This document shows positions 1 through 8,500 of a DNA stretch of 21,763 nt, piece after piece (position 1 is the stretch's first letter; every line of letters begins with the position of its first letter). The stretch is from JBBDRW01 sp040905265 (GTDB lineage Bacteria > Bacteroidota > Rhodothermia > Balneolales > Balneolaceae). Below the pieces are notes generated by a model. The model was not told where the DNA came from, did no database searches, and saw nothing but the letters and a program-made list of their open reading frames with translations. The stretch is from positions 1 through 21,763 of the forward strand of contig JBBDRW010000145.1 in assembly GCA_040905265.1 (NCBI GenBank), written 5' to 3'. The position numbers and the translations under genes are program-made.

Positions 1-152
1 AAAGAAAGCATGACTGTGCTGCTGGATTCCGTTTGGGTCAGAATGGGTTGACATATAACATGATCAGTTTATATGGATAGGATGTGTCAAGGATCATTAC
101 GCAATATGATAATAATTGACCCGACAGCAAACAATCACTTCCACGCCTTCCT
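1..152. other. left-edge intergenic stretch, no gene seen
   Basis: This AT-rich stretch lies downstream of mnmE, which reads leftward and stops at 153. I see no convincing ORF, tRNA or strong terminator hairpin. A TTGACA at 48-53 followed after 17 bases by ATATGG is a weak promoter-like pair on the plus strand, but it points into mnmE antisense and is probably chance. Confidence 0.4.
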
Positions 153-1529
153 TCACTTACCGATACAAAACCGCGAGAAGATCGAGTCGAGCAGGTCTTC
201 GGTGGTGATCTCGCCGGTGATGGTACCCATCTCCCGAAGGGCGGCACGCAGGTCGATCGAGAGAAAGTCTCCGGTCATGCCGTCTTCCAGGCCCTGAAGG
301 GCACTCCGGACATGTTTCCGGGCTTTCTGTAGTGCGTCCCGGTGGCGGGAGGAGGTGACCAGCAGGGTAGAAGTATCGTACGATTTGGATTCCAGCGCCC
401 GCTCTTTCATCAATCGTTTCAGGGTGTCCAGATTGTCGCCCGTCAGTGCCGAGATCCGGATGTCATATTCGATCCGCTCATTGCCTGCATTCCCGTCCCT
501 GTCGGATTTGGTTCCGGCCAGCAGGAACGGCGTCTCTTTCGCCTGCTTCTGCAGCTCTCCGATCTCTTTGCGCTCCTCCTCATCCATCGGCAGAGAGAGG
601 TCTTTCAGGTAAACCACCAGGTCGGCCCTCGCGATCGCCTCTCTGGTCCGTTTGACCCCTTCCGCTTCCACCCGGTCCTCGGTAGCCCGCAGCCCGGCCG
701 TATCGATCAGCTTGAAGAGGAGCCCCTCATAGCTCCAGTCGGCATCAATGGTATCCCTTGTGGTTCCCGCAATCTCGGTCACGATCGCCCTCTCGGAGCC
801 GACCAGCGCGTTCAGCAGGGTGGATTTCCCGGCATTAGGGCGGCCGGCAAAGACCGTCTGCACCCCGTCCTTGACCAGTCGGCCGGTCTCATAGGTATCG
901 AGCAAATTGCCGATCTCACTGTCAAGCTCGTTCAGCAGCCGTTCGAGCTGCTCCTTGTCGGCAAACTCCACATCCTCTTCAATAAAGTCGAGCTCCAGCT
1001 CTACCATCGCCGTGGCATCGATAATCTGTTGCCGGAACTGCCGGATATGCTCACCCAGTTTCCCCTCAAGCTGCTGGTGGGCGGCATCAACCGCCTTCAG
1101 GCTCCGGGCATGGATCAGGTCGGCCACCGCTTCGGCCTGGCTCAGCTCCAGCTTGCCATTCAGAAACGCGCGCTGGGTAAATTCCCCCGGTTCGGCCGGC
1201 CGCACCCCCTGTTCAAAAATCGTCTCCAGCACCGCCTGGGTCACAAGCACTCCGCCGTGGCAGGAGATCTCCGCCGTCTCCTCGCCGGTGTAGGATTTCG
1301 GGCTGTGGAAGATCGTCACCAGTACTTCATCCACAACCTCGCCCGATGTTCGGACAATCTTTCCGAAGTGAACGGTATGAGAATCCTGCTTTGTCAGATC
1401 CTTTCCCTGGAAACATCCCTGCACCTTCGTAATGGCACTCCTTCCCGAAACACGGATCACAGCTATCCCGCCCTCTCCGACAGGAGTGGCGATGGCAGCG
1501 ATGGGCGGGTTTTGGCGGATGTCAGGCAT
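153..1529 (-). CDS. mnmE: tRNA modification GTPase MnmE (TrmE)
   Basis: 458 aa, the normal family length. MnmE works with MnmG to install the (carboxymethyl)aminomethyl group on wobble uridine 34 of certain tRNAs, using GTP, FAD and a folate one-carbon donor. The N-terminal TrmE domain (about 8-125) contains the folate-binding type sequence ending in GEFTQRAFLNGKL. The G domain has P-loop GRPNAGKS (229-236), TTRDT (256-260) and DTAG (276-279). The C-terminus ends in the diagnostic FCIGK, with Cys455. The G4 position reads TKSD (340-343) where NKxD is usual. The ATG at 1529 is preceded by ACAGAG and gives a standard N-terminus. It is divergent from the PQQ dehydrogenase and appears monocistronic here. 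Identification is secure. Confidence 0.97.
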   Translation of the reverse strand: MPDIRQNPPIAAIATPVGEGGIAVIRVSGRSAITKVQGCFQGKDLTKQDSHTVHFGKIVRTSGEVVDEVLVTIFHSPKSYTGEETAEISCHGGVLVTQAVLETIFEQGVRPAEPGEFTQRAFLNGKLELSQAEAVADLIHARSLKAVDAAHQQLEGKLGEHIRQFRQQIIDATAMVELELDFIEEDVEFADKEQLERLLNELDSEIGNLLDTYETGRLVKDGVQTVFAGRPNAGKSTLLNALVGSERAIVTEIAGTTRDTIDADWSYEGLLFKLIDTAGLRATEDRVEAEGVKRTREAIARADLVVYLKDLSLPMDEEERKEIGELQKQAKETPFLLAGTKSDRDGNAGNERIEYDIRISALTGDNLDTLKRLMKERALESKSYDTSTLLVTSSRHRDALQKARKHVRSALQGLEDGMTGDFLSIDLRAALREMGTITGEITTEDLLDSIFSRFCIGK

Positions 1530-1681
1530 CTCTGTAATCTAAGCTGTTTGCAGTCTGGAGTCGTGTCCGGAATATAACCGGAATCACACGGAAGATCTCA
1601 CAGATTCATGCAGACAAGATAGACATTCAACCGGATATGTATTAGACTCCATCACCGATCCATCATTGAAACACTCTGCCG

Positions 1682-3835
1682 ATGAACAAGTTTACATCCG
1701 TTATCACGTGCTCTCTGTTCCTCATCCTCACCGCCTGCTCACTCGATTCCCGCTCTCCGGCCGATCGGCCTGAATACCGTACCTGGTCGACCTACCTCGG
1801 GGACAAGGGGAGCACCCAGTACTCCTCCCTGGACCAGATAACCGTGGAGAATGTCCATACCCTTGACGTCGCCTGGTCCTTCTCCACCGGAGACCTGATT
1901 GAAGGGGTACGCACCGAAATACAGGCAAACCCGATTGTCGTCGACGATATCCTCTACAGCACCACCCCCCAACTCAAGCTCTTTGCCCTCCACGCCGGCA
2001 CGGGCGAACTCCTCTGGATGTTCGACCCGTTTGAAGGGGAAGAACCGGGCGGGCGGGGAGTAAACCGTGGGGTTGAACTCTGGAATGACGGCGCCGGAGA
2101 CCGCAGGCTCTTCTACGTAGCGGGAGACCGGCTCTACGCCGTCAACGCTGACACCGGTGAACCGGTTGACGGTTTCGGGGAGGGAGGCTCGGTCGATTTC
2201 AAACTGGGGCTGGGCAGGGATGTCTCCGATCTGTTTGTCTCGGCCACATCCCCCGGGGTGGTCTATGAAGATCTGCTGATTCACGGCTCGAGGGTCTCCG
2301 AGCTGCCCAATGCGGCGCCCGGCCATATCCGGGCGTTTGATGTCCGAAGCGGGGAGGTCCGATGGGTATTTCACACCATTCCGCAGCCCGGTGAGTACGG
2401 ATACGAGACCTGGCCGCCAGACGCCTGGACCCGAACGGGAGGTGCCAACAGCTGGCCCGGCATGACGCTGGATGAGGAGAGGGGGATCGTCTACATCCCG
2501 ACCGGATCCACCGCATTCGATTTTTACGGCGGAGACCGGCACGGGGAGAATCTCTTTTCCAACTCCCTTCTTGCCCTGGACGCCGCCACCGGTGAACGGA
2601 TCTGGCACTACCAGTTTGTACGGCATGACCTCTGGGACCGGGACCTTCCTGCAGCTCCCTCTCTGATCACCGTTCGGCATGGAGGGCGGCAAGTTGACGC
2701 TGTTGCACAAACCACCAAAACCGGCCACGTCTTCCTGTTTCACCGGGAGACAGGGGAACCACTCTTTCCAATCGAAGAGGTGGAGACACCTCTTTCCGAT
2801 CTGGCAGGAGAGGAGGCCTGGCCTACACAGCCGCTTCCGGTTCTTCCGGAGCCGTTTGCCCGGCAGGATTTTGGAGAAGAGGATATCACCGACATCTCAC
2901 CGGAATCTCATACCGCTGTTATGGAACGGTTCCGGGAGGTCCGCTCCGGAGATACATGGGAGCCGCCCAGTGAAGAAGGTACCCTCATCTTTCCCGGTTT
3001 CGATGGCGGGGCGGTGTGGGGGGGTGCAGCGGTTGACCCCGAAACGGGAATTCTCTATGTGAATTCCAATGAAATGCCCTGGATCCTAACCATGGTAGAG
3101 GCCGAAAGAGAGGGAACGGGCCAGGCCTCTCCGGGGCGGCGTATTTTCGCCCTGAACTGTGCCGCCTGCCATGGAGCTGACCGTGCCGGAGACAACCAGG
3201 GTATCTATCCCTCCCTGATAAACCTTGAGGATCGCCTTTCCGAGAACGAGATCCGCAGCACGATCGAAGAGGGGCTGGGGATTATGCCCTCTTTCGGATA
3301 CCTTACGGACGATGAAACCGATGCCCTCATCGCCTGGCTTACCGGAACAGAGATGGACGAACAGGAACCCGGCCCGTTCAATATCCGGGAACTGCTGCAA
3401 ATTCCCTATGCCCATACCGGCTGGCACCGGTTCCTCGACCCGGAGGGATACCCCGCCATCAAACCGCCCTGGGGAACACTCAATGCGATCGATCTCAACA
3501 GCGGAGAGACGCTCTGGCAGGTTCCGCTTGGTGAATTTGAGGAGCTGACCCAACGGGGAATACCGCAAACGGGAACGGAGAATTACGGAGGGCCGGCGGT
3601 CACGGCTGGCGGAGTACTCTTTATCGGGGCTACCCAGGACGAAAAGTTCCGTGCATTTGACAAACAGACCGGAGAGCTGCTATGGGAGACCTCGCTACCG
3701 GCGGGTGGGTACGCGACTCCGGCTGTCTATGAGGTTAACGGCAGGCAATACATCGTCATCGCAGCAGGCGGCGGAAAGATGGGTACACCCTCCGGAAATT
3801 CATACATCGCTTTTTCATTGCCGGCTGTGGAGTGA
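1682..3835 (+). CDS. PQQ-dependent dehydrogenase lipoprotein with internal cytochrome c domain
   Basis: 717 aa. The N-terminus is a lipoprotein signal with lipobox LTAC (Cys19), so the protein is probably membrane-anchored in the periplasm. Residues from about 35 carry quinoprotein beta-propeller repeats (AFDVRSGEVRWVF, ALDAATGERIWHYQF, AFDKQTGELLWET). The motif HDLWDRDLP (315-323) and Lys346 in QTTKTG match the active-site region of membrane glucose-dehydrogenase-type quinoproteins such as E. coli Gcd. A class I cytochrome c domain is inserted late in the propeller: CAACH (Cys493, Cys496, His497), with Met535 in GIMPSFGY as likely axial ligand. Propeller sequence resumes near 577 and runs to the C-terminus. 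Expected role: oxidation of an alcohol or sugar with electrons passed from PQQ to heme. The substrate cannot be told. No PQQ biosynthesis genes are in the window. Divergent from mnmE. Confidence 0.92.
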   Translation: MNKFTSVITCSLFLILTACSLDSRSPADRPEYRTWSTYLGDKGSTQYSSLDQITVENVHTLDVAWSFSTGDLIEGVRTEIQANPIVVDDILYSTTPQLKLFALHAGTGELLWMFDPFEGEEPGGRGVNRGVELWNDGAGDRRLFYVAGDRLYAVNADTGEPVDGFGEGGSVDFKLGLGRDVSDLFVSATSPGVVYEDLLIHGSRVSELPNAAPGHIRAFDVRSGEVRWVFHTIPQPGEYGYETWPPDAWTRTGGANSWPGMTLDEERGIVYIPTGSTAFDFYGGDRHGENLFSNSLLALDAATGERIWHYQFVRHDLWDRDLPAAPSLITVRHGGRQVDAVAQTTKTGHVFLFHRETGEPLFPIEEVETPLSDLAGEEAWPTQPLPVLPEPFARQDFGEEDITDISPESHTAVMERFREVRSGDTWEPPSEEGTLIFPGFDGGAVWGGAAVDPETGILYVNSNEMPWILTMVEAEREGTGQASPGRRIFALNCAACHGADRAGDNQGIYPSLINLEDRLSENEIRSTIEEGLGIMPSFGYLTDDETDALIAWLTGTEMDEQEPGPFNIRELLQIPYAHTGWHRFLDPEGYPAIKPPWGTLNAIDLNSGETLWQVPLGEFEELTQRGIPQTGTENYGGPAVTAGGVLFIGATQDEKFRAFDKQTGELLWETSLPAGGYATPAVYEVNGRQYIVIAAGGGKMGTPSGNSYIAFSLPAVE

Positions 3836-4129
3836 TTCCGGATCATTCAATCTTTATTTGATTATTGCTGAGTTTCAATACCTCCTGTTTCTGGCGATTC
3901 CCAAATAACCAGTGCTGGCTGTGTATTGAACTGTTCACCCCATCTTCTGTCCAAGTAGAATTGGCGATTTTAAAAAAAAATTCAACTTTTTTGTCAGGGT
4001 AAACAGGACGATCCGTGTATATATCGTTGAAGAGATCGGTATGGTTCCCTGCCACAGTAGGAGCAACCTGCCGGATTGAATCTTGGAGTCTGTCGGACTC
4101 CTAACAACCGATATCATAATACTCCGAAA
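3836..4129 (+). other. intergenic region with candidate promoter for lipoprotein A
   Basis: 294 bases between the dehydrogenase stop and the chosen ATG of the DUF4249-like gene. It holds a long A tract (3972-3980), the candidate ECF promoter listed separately (3982-4021), and a small hairpin GGAGTC-TGTCG-GACTCC (4085-4101) in the presumed 5' leader. I see no strong terminator for the dehydrogenase gene and no believable coding sequence. Confidence 0.5.
3982..4021 (+). promoter_or_regulatory. candidate ECF-sigma promoter, copy 3 (upstream of lipoprotein A)
   Basis: GTCAGGGTAAACAGG begins at 3993 and GTGTATA at 4015, so the two blocks start 22 bases apart, exactly as in the copies at 18544-18583 and 21543-21582. 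An A/T tract precedes the first block. This copy is the most diverged, with 12 of the 15 bases from GT to GG shared with the best-matching alignment positions of the other two blocks or nearly so, while the distal block is identical. It lies about 110 bases upstream of the ATG at 4130. Promoter function is inferred from position and conservation; the sigma factor at 18598-19206 is the obvious candidate reader. Confidence 0.55.
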
Positions 4130-5005
4130 ATGTCTATTCAACCATATTCCAGAAGTTTTCAGGTTACAATCGCCGGAATTCTTTTTCTCCTATGTCTATG
4201 GGTCACTGCTTGTGACGAGGTTTTTGACCCCTATCAGCCAAACGATCAGTACCACTACTCTATTTACGGCTACCTGGATGCCACGGCAGACACTCAGTGG
4301 GTACGGATTATGCCGGTTCGGGAAGATTTCACGCTCGACCCGGACCACCCCATCGACGCAACGGTGATGCTTGAACATGTCGAATCCGGGCATACAGTCA
4401 CGATGAAAGATACCCTGATCAGCTATGCTCATGGTGTCTATGCCTGGAACTTCTGGACAGATATGGAGATTCGGCCGGAGGAGACCTATCGTCTTACTGC
4501 TACCCGGACGGATGGTCTGCTCAGCCGGGCTCAGGTCAGGGTTCCCCCCGATTTTCCTGTTCCAACTGTTCGAATGACTGAAAATCCGAGGGTGGTTACC
4601 ATTAAAGGGGTAGAGAAACTGGCGGATGCCAAGGTTGTATATAGTGGAGTTGAACATACAGGAGGCCTATTTCGAGTAATATTTCCTCATCTTGAGGACA
4701 GCCTGCACCTTGAAACAGGGGGGTATCAGGTGTTTATTGATACCAGAAGACACAATCTGATTCTTGACGCCATCTCTGTCCCGATCAGAGACCGTCAGAT
4801 CTTTATCGCTTCAGCCGGGCCAGAATACCACAATTTTGGACTCATAGATGAAAAGATCATCGCACTGCCGGAAGGCATCTCCAACATTGAAAACGGGATC
4901 GGGTATCTCGCCGGGATCGTCAGCAAAACGATCCCGTTTGAAAGCTGTCATGACGAGGAAACCCGTCAACTGATCCCCTGTGAACCGGAAACACCTGTCT
5001 GGTGA
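4130..5005 (+). CDS. DUF4249-like lipoprotein, copy A
   Basis: 291 aa from the ATG at 4130, chosen over an upstream TTG at 4076 because it gives a compact lipoprotein signal: short basic N-region, hydrophobic core, then Cys28 in VTAC. The mature protein is predicted beta-rich. It is a clear paralog of the product at 20436-21452, sharing SIYGYLD..ADTQWVR.MPVRE near the N-terminus and LPEG.SNIENG.GYLAG near the C-terminus. A Cys pair near the end (SCH...IPC) and a terminal Trp are also shared. From general knowledge, DUF4249-type lipoproteins often accompany TonB-dependent receptors in Bacteroidota; the assignment to that family is by resemblance and moderately sure. Function unknown; outer-membrane accessory to a receptor is an inference. 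It converges on the flavin reductase gene with a shared hairpin at the stops. Confidence 0.8.
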   Translation: MSIQPYSRSFQVTIAGILFLLCLWVTACDEVFDPYQPNDQYHYSIYGYLDATADTQWVRIMPVREDFTLDPDHPIDATVMLEHVESGHTVTMKDTLISYAHGVYAWNFWTDMEIRPEETYRLTATRTDGLLSRAQVRVPPDFPVPTVRMTENPRVVTIKGVEKLADAKVVYSGVEHTGGLFRVIFPHLEDSLHLETGGYQVFIDTRRHNLILDAISVPIRDRQIFIASAGPEYHNFGLIDEKIIALPEGISNIENGIGYLAGIVSKTIPFESCHDEETRQLIPCEPETPVW

Positions 5006-5026
5006 GGAAAAGGTTCAACTCCTCAC
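5002..5026. terminator. hairpin spanning both convergent stop codons
   Basis: GTGAGGA (5002-5008) and TCCTCAC (5020-5026) form a perfect 7-bp stem with an 11-base loop. The stem contains the TGA of lipoprotein A (5003-5005) on the plus strand and the TGA of the flavin reductase gene (5023-5025) on the minus strand. There is no following T tract in either direction, so it is not a classical intrinsic terminator. It could act as a 3'-end stabiliser or bidirectional terminator for both mRNAs. Confidence 0.35.
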
Positions 5027-5511
5027 ATATTCAGATAGGCTCCGTTCAGATAGAGAATGGCTGGATCATTTTTCAGGATTTCGACCTTCTCAACCTCGCC
5101 GATGATAAGGGTGTGATCCCCCGCATCCACCCATTTGTAGGGAGAACATTCAAGTACGGCGACGACATCCTCCAGAATCGGGACACCTTTCTCGCTGAGA
5201 CGGTAAGCGATCCCCTCAAATTGCTCCTCATCACTCTGGTCGGGAAGGGCAAACCGGGTGCAGAGCTCATCCTGAGCAGCATGCGGAATCTGAACCACAA
5301 AGGAGTCACACTCTTGCAGGATCTCGTGCATCTGAGACTCCTTCTCAACATTGAATGAGATCAGCGGAGGCTCCATAGAGAGGCTGGTAAAGGAGCCGAT
5401 GGTGATTCCTCTGGTTGAAGATCCGTTGCTGGCCGTGACAACTGTTACCGGAAACGGAATTTGCCGCATTACATTGATCAGATCCTCCGCCCGCTTGTCT
5501 TCCGATGCCAT
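5023..5511 (-). CDS. flavin reductase-like (HpaC/NtaB-type) FMN-binding protein
   Basis: 162 aa. It matches the flavin reductase-like split-barrel family: FPVTVVTAS (about 19-27), GITIGSFTSLSMEPPLISF (about 35-53), then a short-range pattern with VVQIPHAAQDELCTRFA and a C-terminal DHTLIIGEVEKVEI with the usual His. Members bind FMN or FAD and reduce it with NAD(P)H, often to supply a partner monooxygenase. No such partner is nearby, so the physiological role is open. It starts 32 bases after the secA stop on the same strand, so it may be the distal gene of a secA transcript. It converges with lipoprotein A. Confidence 0.88.
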   Translation of the reverse strand: MASEDKRAEDLINVMRQIPFPVTVVTASNGSSTRGITIGSFTSLSMEPPLISFNVEKESQMHEILQECDSFVVQIPHAAQDELCTRFALPDQSDEEQFEGIAYRLSEKGVPILEDVVAVLECSPYKWVDAGDHTLIIGEVEKVEILKNDPAILYLNGAYLNM

Positions 5512-5543
5512 TGTACCTTCTGTTTGGTTACCCCTGAGTGTTC

Positions 5544-8500
5544 CTATTTCTCGACGAGAATCCAGCCCTCTTCGTCAATCATCCGTTTTGCATACTTCCA
5601 TTTGACCTCTTTCACTTCGCTGGTACTCATATTCTGCACCTTCACGTAATCATTTCGCCCCGGCTCATCCTCCACAGTCACAGGCTGCCGTTTCTGCCCG
5701 GGAGCGGCGGCCTGCTGCCCTCCGTTTTGTGGCTGTTGTGCACCGCGGAAACCCATGTTGGTGGAGTCGGCATGCTGCGTTTTCGCCTTGTCGATATCCA
5801 CCTTCGATTTCTGTTTCTGAGCCTGCTGTACCCTGGAGGGATCGGCCTGCATCTCCGGAATCGACTTCCAGATCAGGGAGATGGCATCCTGGTTGATGTT
5901 GTCCAGCAACTGCTTGAACATCTCGAATGCCTCTTTTTTGTATTCCAGAAGCGGATCTTTCTGCCCGAATGAGCGGAGTCCGATCCCCTCTTTGATCGTA
6001 TCAAGTTCCCGGAGGTGCTCCATCCACTTGTCATCAATGGTTGAAAGAATAGCCGTACGCTCCAAAGCCCGCGCCACTTCACGCCCTTCATTCTTCGCCG
6101 CCCGTTCCACATCGACCACGACCCGCATCCGGCGGAGGCCGTCGGTAAAGATTACCTGAATCTTGCTGGGTTTCTTCTCGGCATCGGAAGCCTGAATCTG
6201 TTGCACAACCTGGTAGAGTGGCTCAGCAATCATCTTCTCCTTGTTCCGGTATACGTCGAACGCCCGTTCGATGACATGGTCAATCAGGCCGTCCTCGCCC
6301 ATCCTGGCCCACTCGTCCCGGTCGATCTCGATATCCACGGCCAGATGGCGCAGAACTTCATCCCGGAGCTCTTCAAACTGCCCTTCCGGGAAATAGGTCA
6401 GTACCAGGTTTTCGGTGAGGTCTTCCAGCATATCGAAGATGTCGTTCTGGAGCTGGTCGCCCCGGAGTGCATTTTTCCGGCGTGAGTAGATCACCTTCCG
6501 CTGGTTGTTCAGGACATCGTCATATTCAAGTTGCTTTTTCCGAATGCTGAAGTTGTTCTGTTCCACCTTCTTCTGCGCCCGCTCCAGAGATTTGGAGACC
6601 CAGGGGTGCTGAATCACCTCCCCCTCTTCAAAGTTGAGCCGGTCCATAATGCTTGCAATCCGTTCGGACCCGCCGAAGAGCGCCATCAAATCGTCCTCCA
6701 GAGAGACAAAAAACTGAGTCTCTCCCGGGTCACCCTGCCGCCCTGCCCGCCCGCGAAGCTGAAGGTCAATACGGCGCGATTCATGCCGCTCGGTTCCAAG
6801 GATTGCCAGCCCTCCCAGCTCTATCACTTCAGGTGTAAGTTTGATATCGGTACCCCGCCCGGCCATGTTGGTGGCCACCGTCACCGCGCCCGGTTTCCCG
6901 GCATTGGCGACGATTTCGCTCTCGCTGGCGTGTTGTTTCGCATTCAATACGTTGTGTTGGATATTCGCCCGCTTCAGCATCCGGCTGAGGGTCTCGGAGA
7001 CATCCACACTGGTGGTTCCGACAAGCACCGGCTGCCGCTTCTCGTGGTACTCGCGAATCTTCTCGATCGACGCGTTGTACTTCTCCCGTTTGGAACGGAA
7101 GATCAGGTCATCCTTGTCATCCCGTATAATCGGTTCATTGGTCGGGATGATCACCACATCCAGGGAGTAGATCTCGTTGAACTCGCCCTCCTCTGTGGCG
7201 GCGGTACCGGTCATACCGGCCAGCTTGTGGTACATCCGGAAGTAGTTCTGCAGGGTTACCGTCGCATAGGTCTGGGTGGCTGCCTCCACCTTCACCTTCT
7301 CTTTCGCCTCGATCGCCTGGTGAAGCCCGTCCGAATAGCGCCGTCCGGAGAGGACCCGGCCGGTGTGTTCATCCACGATCTGGACCTTTCCTTCCTGTAC
7401 GATATACTCCTCCTCTTTTTCAAAGAGCGTGTAGGCTTTCAGAAGCTGGTTGATTGTGTGAATCCGGTCACTTCGTTCGGCAAAGAGGCGGTGAATCTCG
7501 CTGAATTTCTGCTCCCGCTCCTTTTTCACTTCGTCACGGATCTCCTCCGTCTTCTTCTCCTTGTAATCATCGCTGAATTCGTCTTTCGACCTGATCTCGT
7601 CGATTCGCTCTTTTTCCAGCCGTTCGACCTCCTCTTCGATCTCGGAGGTCTCGACACCCAGGTCGGGGATCACGAACATATCGGGGTCCTCATCCTTGTG
7701 TGTAAGAAATTCCCGCCCCTTTTCGGTCATCTCGATCGACTTCATCTTCATGTCGACCGCATAGAAGAGATACTCATCCACAAACGGCATATTCTTGGCG
7801 TTATCCGCCAGATAGATCTTTTCTGTCTGCTGCATCAGCTTCTGCCTCTTCGGGTCCTGCATCATTTTTCGGAAGCGGGAGTTTTTCGGAAATCCGCGGT
7901 AGGCGCGGAACAGGGCGAGGCCGGCCTCCTCTTCATTCCCCTCCTCTATATGCTTGTCCGCTTCAGCTACCAGCTCCGAAACCATTTTTTTCTGTGCTTT
8001 TACCAGAGCCTCGACACGGGGCATCATCTCCTCATACTTCTGCGAATCAGATCCTTGTGGAACCGGCCCGGAGATGATCAGCGGCGTTCGAGCCTCGTCA
8101 ATCAGAATCGAGTCAACCTCATCAATAATCGAAAAGTGATGATCCCGCTGCACAAGCTGCTCGGATTCGATCACCATATTGTCCCGCAGGTAGTCAAACC
8201 CGAATTCGTTGTTCGTACCGTAGGTGATATCCGCCCTGTAGGCTTTGCGGCGCGCCTCGGAATTGGGATCGTAGTGGTCCACACAGTCCACCGTCAATCC
8301 GTGAAAATTGAATATCGGTTCGTTCCACTCCGCATCCCGCTTGGCCAGGTAGTTGTTGACGGTTACGACATGGACCCCGCGGCCGACAAGTCCATTCAGG
8401 TAAGCCGGAAAGATAGCAGCAAGGGTTTTTCCCTCCCCGGTTTTCATTTCGGCGATCTTCCCCTGATGCATCGCAATCGCACCGACGAGCTGTACGTCGT

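Noticed and set aside
48..76. TTGACA-17-ATATGG promoter
   Set aside because: Poor -10, E. coli-type consensus unlikely in this lineage, and it points antisense into mnmE.
342..1577. 411-aa open frame on the plus strand
   Set aside because: Antisense shadow of mnmE, low-complexity-like composition and no motif.
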